This document shows, one piece after another, positions 7,253 through 15,049 of a DNA stretch of 64,000 bases (within the stretch, counting starts at the first letter, position 1; each line of letters opens with the position of its first letter). The stretch spans positions 496,001-560,000 of the forward strand of contig NZ_SLWR01000003.1 of assembly GCF_004345665.1 (NCBI RefSeq). The letters are read 5' to 3'. Source of the DNA: Kribbella antiqua. Lineage in GTDB: Bacteria > Actinomycetota > Actinomycetes > Propionibacteriales > Kribbellaceae. Both the position numbers and the translations under genes were made by a program. The notes under the pieces are model-generated. The model did not search any database and had not been told where the DNA came from. It saw nothing but the letters and a program-made list of their open reading frames with translations.

Positions 7253-8071
7253 ATGCAGGAACACGAGGTCCGCCGTGGGTCGGTGCAGTCGATCGACCGG
7301 GCCGTGGCGATCCTGCGGTGCTTCGACGCCCGCACCTCCGACCTCGGCATCAGCGACCTGGCCCGCGCCACCGGGCTGTCCACCAGCACCGTGCATCGAC
7401 TCCTGCTGGCGATGCAGGAAAACGGACTGATCCGCCAGACCGCACACCGCCGCTACGCGATCGGTCCGCTGGTCGTCCAGTTGGCGCACAGCGGCGGGGT
7501 TCCGACCGGCCTGCGCGACGCCGCGATGCCGGTCTTGCGTGCGCTTCGCGATGAGAGCGAGGAGACCGCGGCGGTGCACGAGTTGCTGCCGAGCGGACAA
7601 CGCGTCGTACTGGATCAGGTCGAGAGTCGGCATCAGCTGCGGCGTACCTACACGGAGTTCGGCATCCCGGTGCCCTTGCCGCTTGGAGCTCCAGGCAAGG
7701 TGCTGCTCGCGTTCTCGCCGTCCGAACGGCAGGCGGAGGTGCTGGCCGCTCCGCTCCCGCGGGTGCTGCCGCAGACGATCACCGATCCCGTCGTACTCGC
7801 GGCTCAGCTTGCCGAGATCCGGGCGAAAGGCTTCGCCAGGTCGATGTCGGAGCGCACCTCGGGAATCAGGTCGGTCGCGGCGCCGGTCTTCGACTTCTCC
7901 GGTCAGGTCGTCGGCTGTTTGTCGATCTCCGGACCGGAGCTGCGGATGCCTGCGGAGCGGTTGGAGGAGCTCGGCGAACTGATCGTCCCGGCGGCGTGGT
8001 CGGTGTCGGAGTTGCTGGGGGCGACCCAGGCTGATCGCGACCTCTGTCTGACGCGAGCGGGGAGCCGCTGA
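7253..8071 (+). CDS. IclR-family transcriptional regulator (second)
   Basis: A 272-residue regulator with an N-terminal winged helix (SIDRAVAILRCFDARTSDLGISDLARATGLSTSTVHRLLLAMQE) and a C-terminal effector domain (VHELLPSGQRVVLDQVES, GIPVPLPLGAPGKVLLAF, RSVAAPVFDFSGQVVGCLSIS). It differs clearly from the IclR protein at 5231. Its stop codon shares one base with the start of the MFS gene (TGATG), so the two are co-translated, and the likely target is the transporter operon itself. The effector is unknown. Confidence 0.92.
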   Translation: MQEHEVRRGSVQSIDRAVAILRCFDARTSDLGISDLARATGLSTSTVHRLLLAMQENGLIRQTAHRRYAIGPLVVQLAHSGGVPTGLRDAAMPVLRALRDESEETAAVHELLPSGQRVVLDQVESRHQLRRTYTEFGIPVPLPLGAPGKVLLAFSPSERQAEVLAAPLPRVLPQTITDPVVLAAQLAEIRAKGFARSMSERTSGIRSVAAPVFDFSGQVVGCLSISGPELRMPAERLEELGELIVPAAWSVSELLGATQADRDLCLTRAGSR

Positions 8072-9264
8072 TGGCCGGCGCCGCAAGCCTCTGGCGGATC
8101 GCTCCGTCTGTCTATTTACCCGCGCTGCTGTACGGCATCGGCCAAGGCGCGATCGCGCCGGTCGTCGCCCTGTCCGCCACGCATCTCGGTGCTTCGGTCG
8201 CGGGCGCCGGACTGGTCGTCGCGTCCGCCGGCCTCGGCCAGGTCATCGGCGACATCCCGGCCGGCGCCCTCACCAACAAGATCGGTGAACGCCGGGCCAT
8301 GCTCCTCGCGACCGTGCTGGTCACGCTGGCCTTGGTCGCCTGCCTGGCCGTCCCGACAGTGTGGGGCCTCGCGATCGCGATCGGCGCTACCGGTCTGGCC
8401 GGAGCGGTCTGGGGCCTGGCTCGCCAGGCGTACCTGAGCGAGGCGGTCCCGCTCGAATTGCGGGCTCGCGCTTTGTCGACGCTCGGCGGTGTCCAGCGGA
8501 TCGGGTCCTTCATCGGCCCGTTCCTCGGCGCGTTCGCGATGAAGTTCCTCGGCACCGACGGCGCCTACTGGGTCCACTTGGTCGCCGCGGTCCTGGCGTG
8601 CGCCGTACTCCTGAGCCTGCCCGACATCGAGTCCGTACGACGTACGCGCGGAAGCCGGCCGGTTGCGGCGCAGTCGACGTGGGGCGTGATCCGGGACCAC
8701 CTCCCGGTGCTGCGGACGCTCGGTGTCGGGGCGCTCCTGGTCGGGGCGGTCCGGGCGTCGCGCCAGGTCGTGATCCCCCTGTGGGCGCAGCACATCGGGC
8801 TCGATCCGCTGACCACCAGCATCATCTTCGGGTTGTCCGGCGCGGTGGACATGCTGCTCTTCTATCCGGCCGGTTCGGTGATGGACCGGCTCGGGCGCAA
8901 GTGGGTCGCCGTACCGTCGATGTTCGTCCTCGGGCTGGCGCACCTGCTGCTGCCTCTTACTCACACCACTGCCACGCTCACCGCGGTCGCTCTTCTGATG
9001 GGGGTCGGCAACGGGTTGGGCGCGGGCGTGATCATGACGCTCGGTGCCGACGCGTCGCCGCCCATCGGTCGGGCGCAGTTCCTCGGTGCGTTCAGGTTGT
9101 TCGCCGACACCGGCAATGGTGCCGGGCCGTTGTTGCTGGCCGGGGCGACCGCCGTACTCGGGCTGGCGCCGGCGATCGTGATCATGGCGGGCACCGGGTG
9201 GGCCGCCGCGACCGCCATGCAACGCTGGATCCCACCGCATCCGGTCCGGGACCAGACGGCCTGA
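8071..9264 (+). CDS. Major facilitator superfamily transporter
   Basis: A 397-residue protein with about twelve hydrophobic segments. Between helices 2 and 3 it has the loop motif PAGALTNKIGERRAM, a form of the MFS motif A, and the second half has an equivalent loop, PAGSVMDRLGRKWVAV. The N-terminus LPALLYGIGQGAIAPVVALSATHLGASVAGAG is typical of drug/metabolite exporters of the DHA1 type. It is coupled to the upstream IclR gene. The substrate is not deducible; small-molecule efflux is the usual role. Confidence 0.87.
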   Translation: MAGAASLWRIAPSVYLPALLYGIGQGAIAPVVALSATHLGASVAGAGLVVASAGLGQVIGDIPAGALTNKIGERRAMLLATVLVTLALVACLAVPTVWGLAIAIGATGLAGAVWGLARQAYLSEAVPLELRARALSTLGGVQRIGSFIGPFLGAFAMKFLGTDGAYWVHLVAAVLACAVLLSLPDIESVRRTRGSRPVAAQSTWGVIRDHLPVLRTLGVGALLVGAVRASRQVVIPLWAQHIGLDPLTTSIIFGLSGAVDMLLFYPAGSVMDRLGRKWVAVPSMFVLGLAHLLLPLTHTTATLTAVALLMGVGNGLGAGVIMTLGADASPPIGRAQFLGAFRLFADTGNGAGPLLLAGATAVLGLAPAIVIMAGTGWAAATAMQRWIPPHPVRDQTA

Positions 9265-9287
9265 GCGGGACCCGATTTGGTTCCCGC
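9265..9287 (+). terminator. Weak hairpin after the MFS gene
   Basis: GCGGGA (9265-9270) pairs with TCCCGC (9282-9287), extended inwards by CC/GG with a bulge, directly behind the MFS stop codon. There is no U tract. It overlaps the predicted rplJ promoter, so its role as a terminator is uncertain. Confidence 0.35.
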
Positions 9288-9305
9288 GTCAAGATCAGGC
9301 ACACT
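9277..9305 (+). promoter_or_regulatory. Possible promoter of the rplJ leader
   Basis: TTGGTT (9277-9282) and CACACT (9300-9305) are separated by 17 bases. Transcription would start near 9312, just before the leader element that begins around 9315. The -10 match is weak. Confidence 0.4.
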
Positions 9306-9311
9306 GATTGC

Positions 9312-9450
9312 TGCCGAAGACCGCTGGTCGTCACTCTCGAGTGACTGAAGGTCCCACCTCAGGTGGGCGGCCCGCGTAGGTGACTTGGACAGTGTGACAG
9401 TAATACGAATGTTCACGCCCTTGCGCCTGCGCAGGGGCGTTTCCTTTTGT
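9312..9450 (+). ncRNA. Ribosomal protein L10 leader RNA
   Basis: The sequence before rplJ contains blocks I recognise from streptomycete L10 leaders: GAAGACCGCTGGTCGT near 9316, TGAAGGTCC near 9345, GGCGGCCCGCGTAGGTGACT near 9366, and a final GC-rich hairpin with a T run. In known L10 leaders, L10(L12)4 binds the RNA and lowers rplJ-rplL expression. The identification rests on memory of these conserved blocks and on the position; a covariance-model search would settle it. Confidence 0.75.
9415..9449 (+). terminator. Attenuator hairpin within the L10 leader
   Basis: ACGCCCTTGCGC (9415-9426) pairs with GCGCAGGGGCGT (9429-9440), with one G-U wobble and a tiny loop, followed by TTTCCTTTT. It stands about 50 bases before the rplJ start, so it can stop transcription early and serve as the regulated element of the leader. 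Confidence 0.75.
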
Positions 9451-9490
9451 CCAGGGGTCTGCGGCGAGGAAGCCAAGAGAAGGAGACCCC

Positions 9491-10078
9491 ATGGCGAGGC
9501 CGGACAAGGCAGCCGCTGTCGCGGAGCTGACGGACGAGTTCCGTAGCTCGAACGGCGCCGTGCTGACCGAGTACCGCGGACTCACCGTGGCGCAGCTGCG
9601 GCAACTGCGCACTACGCTCGGTGACGACGTGAACTACGCCGTGGTGAAGAACACGCTGACCAAGATCGCGGCCAAGGATGCGGGTGTCGAGTCGTTCGAC
9701 TCGCTGCTCGAGGGTCCGTCGGCGATCGCCTTTATCAAGGGCGACCCGGTGGTCGCGGCCAAGGGTCTGCGTGACTTCGCCAAGGCGAATCCCCTGCTCG
9801 TCATCAAGGGTGGAGTGCTGGATGGCAAGGCACTCGGCTCTGACGAGATCAACAAACTCGCTGACCTGGAGTCGCGTGAGGTCCTCCTCGCGAAGCTCGC
9901 AGGTGCGATGAAGGCGGCTCCGCAGCAAGCGGTGTCGCTGTTCGCTGCTCCGCTGTCGCAGGCCGCGCGCCTGTTCGCGGCGTTGCAAGACAAAAAGGCC
10001 GAAGGGGCTGGCCCCGAGGCTGCGGCGGTCGAGGCACCTGCCGAGGCGAGCACCGAGGAGACCCCAGCCGAGAGCTGA
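9491..10078 (+). CDS. rplJ: 50S ribosomal protein L10
   Basis: A 195-residue L10, which anchors L7/L12 dimers on the ribosomal stalk. It has the typical N-terminus [17 protein letters not shown], the rRNA-binding [15 protein letters not shown] and [10 protein letters not shown] segments, and a C-terminal helix [21 protein letters not shown] followed by an Ala/Glu-rich tail. A strong Shine-Dalgarno (AGAAGGAGA) precedes the ATG. It is preceded by the L10 leader and followed 67 bases later by rplL. The usual nusG-rplK-rplA block is not directly upstream; instead a regulator/transporter pair stands there. Confidence 0.97.
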   Translation: MARPDKAAAVAELTDEFRSSNGAVLTEYRGLTVAQLRQLRTTLGDDVNYAVVKNTLTKIAAKDAGVESFDSLLEGPSAIAFIKGDPVVAAKGLRDFAKANPLLVIKGGVLDGKALGSDEINKLADLESREVLLAKLAGAMKAAPQQAVSLFAAPLSQAARLFAALQDKKAEGAGPEAAAVEAPAEASTEETPAES

Positions 10079-10145
10079 GGCCGATCTCACCCGTAACACC
10101 CCATCAGTGATCACCAAGCACCACCATTAAGGAAGGACCGCCACC

Positions 10146-10532
10146 ATGGCGAAGCTCAGCACCGAAGAGCTGCTCGGCCAGTTCAAGGAACTGACCCTGC
10201 TGGAGCTGTCGGAGTTCGTTAAGGCGTTCGAGGAGGAGTTCGGCGTCACCGCCGCCGCCCCGGTCGCCGTTGCCGCCGCTCCGGCCGCGGGCGCTGCCCC
10301 GGCCGAGGAGGCCGCCGAGCAGGACGAGTTCGACGTCGTTCTCGAGAGCGCCGGCGAAAAGAAGATCCAGGTCATCAAGGAGGTGCGCGGTCTCACCAGC
10401 CTTGGTCTGAAGGAGGCCAAGGACCTCGTCGAGTCCGCTCCGAAGGCGATCCTGGAGAAGGTCGACAAGGCTGCCGCGGAGAAGGCCAAGGAGGCCCTCG
10501 AGGGCGCCGGCGCCACCGTCACGCTGAAGTGA
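10146..10532 (+). CDS. rplL: 50S ribosomal protein L7/L12
   Basis: A 128-residue stalk protein that recruits translation GTPases. It shows the N-terminal dimerisation part ([33 protein letters not shown]), an Ala/Pro hinge (residues about 36-55) and the C-terminal factor-binding domain ([35 protein letters not shown]). Length and order after rplJ are standard. AAGGAAGGA lies upstream. Two hairpins follow the stop. Confidence 0.98.
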   Translation: MAKLSTEELLGQFKELTLLELSEFVKAFEEEFGVTAAAPVAVAAAPAAGAAPAEEAAEQDEFDVVLESAGEKKIQVIKEVRGLTSLGLKEAKDLVESAPKAILEKVDKAAAEKAKEALEGAGATVTLK

Positions 10533-10535
10533 CCC

Positions 10536-10599
10536 GTGCGGTTTCGACCGCACAACCAGCAGTACGCCGAAGGGCGGTCCTACCCAGGGCCGCCCTTCG
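10536..10599 (+). terminator. Tandem hairpins after rplL
   Basis: The first hairpin is GTGCGGT-TTCG-ACCGCAC (10536-10553) with a stable UUCG-type loop. The second has a 14-base-pair stem with one wobble (10568-10581 with 10586-10599). No real U tract follows. The second may also end the convergent minus-strand PhoX-like gene. Confidence 0.65.
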
Positions 10600-10649
10600 T
10601 CACGTTCCGAAGCACCCAAACCCAGGTCGGCGCGCCTCGTCCTCGCCCG

Positions 10650-12113
10650 TCAGACCCCGATCAGCTGCCATGGGCCCCAGATGGCGAAGCTCATGCCGCG
10701 GCTGGCCTGGATGTTGACGAACAACGTGTGGCCGTCCGGGCTGAACGTCGACCCCGCGAACTCGTCGTCGAACCGGGGCGCACCGGTGCCGCTGGTGAGC
10801 CGGTTCAGGGCGATGTCCCAAAGCTGCCCGCCACGCGAGAGCCCGCGCAGGTAGTTGTCCTGGACGTTGTCCTCGCAGAGCACCAGAGTCCCGCGCTTGC
10901 TGGTCGTCACGTTGTCCGGGAAGTCCAGCGTCGACCGGCTCGGCGACTGATAGAGCAGCTGCAACTTCTCAGCCCGCGTGTGATACGCCCAGATCTGGCC
11001 GAAGCCGTTGCCGTAACCGGTGGCGGGATCCGGCCCCGTCTCCGCCGCGCCGCCGCCCTGTGTCGAGCAGAAGTACACGACGTTGTCGTCGTACACCTGA
11101 CCCTCGAGCCGGGAGAAGTACGCCGCTCCCTGCGCGCGGCCCTGGTTGCCGACGTACACCAGCGCCTGGTCGTTCGTCGTCGGCGCGGTCTGCCCTGGTG
11201 TGTAAGGGAATGACGGCGCGGGATCGTCGATGTCGACCCACTCCACGTCGTACGTCGCCCGCAACGGCTGTTCGGCGGCCAGGTTCAGGTTCGGACGACC
11301 CGGTACGGCGAGCATCTGCAGGCGGCCGTTGTTGTCGAGCCGGCCGGACTGCAGCGGGTTCGTGGCCGGACGGTAGCGGTAGAAGCCGGACGGGAAAGCG
11401 AAGTTGTCCTCGGTCAGATAGAGAATGCCGTCGACCGGATCGAAGGAGACGGCCTCGTGCGCGAAGCGGCCGGCCTGGGTGATCGGCTGCCGGTTCGATT
11501 GACCACCGGCCGGGACTTCGAAGGTGAAGCCGTGCCGCTGGGTCAGCGCGACGTTGGAAACCCCTGTGAAGTCGGGTCCGACATCCGGCCCGTTCACCGT
11601 TTCCTCACAGGTGATCCAGCTGCCCCACGGCATGATTCCGCCGCTGCAGTTCATCATCGTGCCGTTCAGGCTGGTGAAGGCACCGACCACCTCGCCGAAC
11701 CGCGTCACCTCGACAGTCGTCGTCCCGCCTTGAGCCATGGCGTCGTACGGCGTACCTGGTCCGAACGGAGCACCGGGGTTGTTGAGCTCGTGGTTGCGGA
11801 CGAGCAGCACATTGCCGTTGCCCAGCGGGAACGCGCCCATGCCGTCGTGCCGCCCGGGCAGCCGGGTGCCGTCGTTCAGGACGACCGGGAATTCGGTGTC
11901 ATGGAAGGAGCGGTAGGAGAAGCCTTCCGGCAGATGCAGCCGGACTTTTCCGTCGCGCTGATCCGGGATCGGCCGCAGTTCCCGGAACGGTGCGCTTCCG
12001 TTGCGATCCGCGATCGCCTGCTGGGCAACGAATCCCTGGAACGGCCCGCCGGCGAGGACACCGCCGGCGACGGCCATGCTGCCTCTGAGGAATGTCCGTC
12101 GTTCGATGCTCAT
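10650..12113 (-). CDS. PhoX-family (DUF839) Tat-exported protein
   Basis: A 487-residue protein with a Tat signal peptide (MSIERRTFLRGSMAVAGGVLAG) and the repeated beta-propeller-like features of PhoX alkaline phosphatases: GRHDGMGAFPL, LVRNHELNN, GTTTVEV, NCSGGIMPWGSWITCEETVNG, AGRFAHEAVSFDPVDGILYLTEDNF and FRRG-like turns near TTSKRGTLVLCEDNVQDNYLRGL. Characterised PhoX enzymes hydrolyse phosphate esters outside the cell using Ca and Fe; whether this member does so is not shown. It lies on the opposite strand to the ribosomal genes, between rplL and the Mce operon, and probably has its own regulation. Confidence 0.88.
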   Translation of the reverse strand: MSIERRTFLRGSMAVAGGVLAGGPFQGFVAQQAIADRNGSAPFRELRPIPDQRDGKVRLHLPEGFSYRSFHDTEFPVVLNDGTRLPGRHDGMGAFPLGNGNVLLVRNHELNNPGAPFGPGTPYDAMAQGGTTTVEVTRFGEVVGAFTSLNGTMMNCSGGIMPWGSWITCEETVNGPDVGPDFTGVSNVALTQRHGFTFEVPAGGQSNRQPITQAGRFAHEAVSFDPVDGILYLTEDNFAFPSGFYRYRPATNPLQSGRLDNNGRLQMLAVPGRPNLNLAAEQPLRATYDVEWVDIDDPAPSFPYTPGQTAPTTNDQALVYVGNQGRAQGAAYFSRLEGQVYDDNVVYFCSTQGGGAAETGPDPATGYGNGFGQIWAYHTRAEKLQLLYQSPSRSTLDFPDNVTTSKRGTLVLCEDNVQDNYLRGLSRGGQLWDIALNRLTSGTGAPRFDDEFAGSTFSPDGHTLFVNIQASRGMSFAIWGPWQLIGV

Positions 12114-12491
12114 GGGTCCCCACCTCCAGGTTTTTCCCCTTCCTGACGCTAACTTTCGGACCCCGCTTCGGACAGTCCTCGGATCGTTTGGTCGCGTTGT
12201 GTGTCGAGTCGTTTGCGCTGCGATACCAGTTTCGCGGTGGTCTCCGGTGGGGCCGCGAGAGCCGGACCTGGGCTGCCGCTAGGATCACCCGGAGCCGCGG
12301 GCCGGTCAGCACACCGTGATCGGCGTGACCGGAGCGTGACGCATTGGTCACCGTCGCTTGACACGCAGGGGTTACACAAAACCGTACTCGTGCGTAACCT
12401 AGGCAACCGCCCCTCGTTGGACCCGGCAGAACGTCGTCGGTTCGGGGGCAGGACAGACATCCCGTGAGGCAGAACCGATCAGGAGGGCCAG
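12114..12491. other. Intergenic region with two divergent promoters
   Basis: The 378 bases between the PhoX-like gene and the Mce operon hold no convincing gene. The right part contains the Mce promoter (12372-12400) and a TTGACA at 12358-12363. The minus-strand part next to the PhoX start has GGAGG for its ribosome-binding site, but I could not pick out a clear promoter for it. Confidence 0.5.
12372..12400 (+). promoter_or_regulatory. Predicted promoter of the Mce operon
   Basis: TTACAC (12372-12377) and TAACCT (12395-12400) are separated by exactly 17 bases, about 90 bases before the GTG of the ATPase gene. The same TAACCT -10 hexamer occurs in the predicted rpoB promoter at 23447. Confidence 0.5.
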
Positions 12492-13439
12492 GTGGGCGTA
12501 GAAGTCCGCGTCGAAGGTCTCACCAAGTCCTTCGGTAGCCAGCTCATCTGGGGCGACGTGTCCCTGACCCTGCCGGCCGGCGAGATCTGCGTGATGCTCG
12601 GCCCGTCCGGCACCGGCAAGTCCGTCTTCCTGAAGACGCTGATCGGTCTGCTCAAGCCGGACAAGGGCCACGTGCACATCGAGGGCACCGACATCGCCAC
12701 CTGTTCGGAGCGCGAGCTCTACGACATCCGCAAGCTGTTCGGGGTGCTGTTCCAGGACGGCGCGATGTTCGGCTCGATGAATCTCTACGACAACGTGGCC
12801 TTCCCGCTGCGTGAGCACACCAAGAAGTCCGAGGCCGAGATCCGCTCCATCGTGATGGAGAAGATGGAGATGGTCGGCCTGGTCGGCGCGGAGAGGAAGC
12901 TGCCCGGCGAGATCTCCGGCGGTATGCGCAAGCGGGCCGGGCTGGCCCGCGCGCTGGTGCTGGAGCCCGAGATCCTGCTCTTCGACGAGCCCGACTCCGG
13001 TCTGGACCCGGTCCGTACGGCGTTCCTGAACCAGCTCATCATCGACCTGAACGAGATGACCCAGGCGACCTGCCTGATCGTCACCCACGACATCAACACG
13101 GCCCGGACCGTGCCGGACAACATCGGGCTGCTGTACCACCGGCACCTGGCCATGTTCGGGCCCCGGGAGATGCTGCTGTCCAGCGAGGAGCCGGTGGTCC
13201 GCCAGTTCCTGAACGCGCAGCGGGTCGGCCCGATCGGCATGTCCGAGGAGAAGGACGCCGACGAGCTCGCCCGCGAGGCCGACCAGGAACTGCCGCCGCT
13301 GCCGCCGATCCCGGTGCAGCAGCTGCCGAGCAGCGGTGTGATCCGGCCGACCCAGCGCCCACCTGGTGAGTGGTGCCGGGAGAACGGCGTCACCCCGCCG
13401 CCAGGTTCGTTCGCCCCTGATGTGGTGGGGGTTTCGTGA
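12492..13439 (+). CDS. mceG: Mce transporter ATP-binding protein
   Basis: A 315-residue ABC ATPase of the MlaF/Mkl/MceG family. It shows Walker A GPSGTGKS near residue 41, the Q-loop VLFQDGAMFGSMN, the signature EISGGMRKRAGLARAL, Walker B EILLFDEPDSGLDP and the H-loop IVTHDINTA. A C-terminal extension of about 60 residues rich in Pro and acidic residues follows, as in Mkl proteins. The start is GTG with AGGAGG (12481-12486) five bases upstream. It is the first gene of the Mce operon and powers it; in mycobacteria the equivalent ATPase is encoded away from the mce operons. Confidence 0.93.
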   Translation: MGVEVRVEGLTKSFGSQLIWGDVSLTLPAGEICVMLGPSGTGKSVFLKTLIGLLKPDKGHVHIEGTDIATCSERELYDIRKLFGVLFQDGAMFGSMNLYDNVAFPLREHTKKSEAEIRSIVMEKMEMVGLVGAERKLPGEISGGMRKRAGLARALVLEPEILLFDEPDSGLDPVRTAFLNQLIIDLNEMTQATCLIVTHDINTARTVPDNIGLLYHRHLAMFGPREMLLSSEEPVVRQFLNAQRVGPIGMSEEKDADELAREADQELPPLPPIPVQQLPSSGVIRPTQRPPGEWCRENGVTPPPGSFAPDVVGVS

Positions 13440-14209
13440 CCGCTAGCGCGACCGCCCCGCTGAAGCACGCCGGCTCACTCTTCTCCTTCGCCCTCGACAC
13501 CGCCCGGGCCTCGGTCCGGCGGCCGTTCCAGTTGAAGGAGTTCCTGCAACAGGCCTGGTTCGTCGCCAGCGTGACGATCATCCCGACCGCGCTGGTCGCC
13601 ATCCCGTTCGGTGCGGTCATCGCGCTGCAGGTGGGCGGGCTGATCAAGCAGTTCGGTGCCCAGGCATTCACCGGATCGGCCGCCGTACTCGCGGTGGTCC
13701 GGGAGGCGTCGCCGATCGCGACCGCCCTGCTGATCGCCGGGGCTGGTGGCTCGGCGATCTGCGCGGATCTGGGCGCGCGCAAGATCCGCGAGGAACTGGA
13801 CGCGATGATGGTGCTCGGCATCGACCCGATCCAGCGGCTGGTGGTGCCGCGGGTGCTGGCGACGATGCTGGTGGCGTTCTTCCTGAACGGTTTCGTCAGC
13901 GTGGTCGGTGTGATGGGCGGCTACGTCTTCAACGTCGTACTGCAAGGCGGAACGCCAGGCAGTTATATCGCCTCGTTCACCGCGCTGGCTCAGCTTCCCG
14001 ACCTGTGGCAGGGCCAGGTGAAGGCCCTGGTGTTCGGCTTCCTCGCCGCAGTCGTGGCGTCGTACAAGGGGATGAACGCGGGCGGTGGGCCGAAGGGCGT
14101 CGGCGACGCGGTGAACCAGTCCGTCGTCATCACCTTCATGCTGCTGTTCGTCGCCAACTTCTCGATGACGGCGATCTACTTCCAGCTCGTCCCGCCGAAG
14201 GGGGCCTGA
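13436..14209 (+). CDS. yrbEA: YrbE/MlaE-type permease, first subunit
   Basis: A 257-residue membrane protein of the MlaE (YrbE) family with about five hydrophobic segments. It contains REASPIATALLIAGAGGSAICADLGARKIREELDAMMVLGIDPIQRLVVPR, which matches the conserved cytoplasmic coupling segment with the EE-DAM motif contacting the ATPase. The GTG start overlaps the ATPase stop as GTGA. It should form a heterodimer with the next gene product in the cytoplasmic membrane. Confidence 0.93.
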   Translation: MTASATAPLKHAGSLFSFALDTARASVRRPFQLKEFLQQAWFVASVTIIPTALVAIPFGAVIALQVGGLIKQFGAQAFTGSAAVLAVVREASPIATALLIAGAGGSAICADLGARKIREELDAMMVLGIDPIQRLVVPRVLATMLVAFFLNGFVSVVGVMGGYVFNVVLQGGTPGSYIASFTALAQLPDLWQGQVKALVFGFLAAVVASYKGMNAGGGPKGVGDAVNQSVVITFMLLFVANFSMTAIYFQLVPPKGA

Positions 14210-14214
14210 TTGTC

Positions 14215-15045
14215 ATGTCACAGTCGGCCCTTCAGCTGCTCCGCAAACCGCTCAGCTCGCTCGACCGGCTGGGCGAGCAACTGGCGTTCTACCTCAAGGC
14301 GCTGGCCTGGTCCGGCAAGTCGATCACCCGGTACCGCAAGGAGATCATCCGGCTGCTGGCCGAGGTGACGCTCGGCACCGGCGCGCTCGCGGTGATCGGC
14401 GGCACCGTCGGCGTGATCACCTTCCTGGCCTTCTTCACCGGCACCGAGGTCGGCCTGCAGGGCTACTCGGCGCTGAACCAGCTCGGGACGTCGGCCTTCG
14501 CCGGGTTCGTGTCGGCGTACATCAACACCCGCGAGATCGGCCCGCTGATCGCCGGGATCGCGCTGGCCGCGACCGTCGGCTGCGGCTTCACTGCTCAGCT
14601 CGGCGCGATGCGGATCAGCGAGGAGATCGACGCGCTCGAGGTGATGGCGATCCCGTCGCTGCCGTTCCTGGTCACCACCCGGATCATCGCCGGGATGGTC
14701 GCGGTGATCCCGCTGTACGTCGTCGGCCTGCTCGCGTCGTACTTCGCCACCCGGCTGACTGTGACCACGTTCTACGGGCAGAGCACGGGCACGTACGACG
14801 ACTACTTCCACAAGTTCTTGCCGCCAGGTGACGTGCTGTGGTCCTTCGGCAAGGTGCTGGTGTTCGCCGTACTGGTGATCCTGGTGCACTGCTACCACGG
14901 CTACCACGCCAGCGGTGGCCCGGCCGGCGTCGGTGTCGCCGTCGGCCGCGCGGTCCGGACGTCCATCGTCGTCATCAACGTCGTCGACCTGCTGCTGTCG
15001 ATGGCGATCTGGGGTACGACGACCACGGTCAGGCTGGCGGGGTGA
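14215..15045 (+). CDS. yrbEB: YrbE/MlaE-type permease, second subunit
   Basis: A 276-residue MlaE-family permease. NTREIGPLIAGIALAATVGCGFTAQLGAMRISEEIDALEVMAIPSLPFLVTTR is the family signature; the C-terminal VHCYHGYHASGGPAGVGVAVGRAVRTS is also typical. I start at the ATG at 14215, five bases after the upstream stop, because the longer frame back to 14005 lies inside yrbEA. It pairs with YrbEA. Confidence 0.93.
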   Translation: MSQSALQLLRKPLSSLDRLGEQLAFYLKALAWSGKSITRYRKEIIRLLAEVTLGTGALAVIGGTVGVITFLAFFTGTEVGLQGYSALNQLGTSAFAGFVSAYINTREIGPLIAGIALAATVGCGFTAQLGAMRISEEIDALEVMAIPSLPFLVTTRIIAGMVAVIPLYVVGLLASYFATRLTVTTFYGQSTGTYDDYFHKFLPPGDVLWSFGKVLVFAVLVILVHCYHGYHASGGPAGVGVAVGRAVRTSIVVINVVDLLLSMAIWGTTTTVRLAG

Positions 15046-15049
15046 GGTC

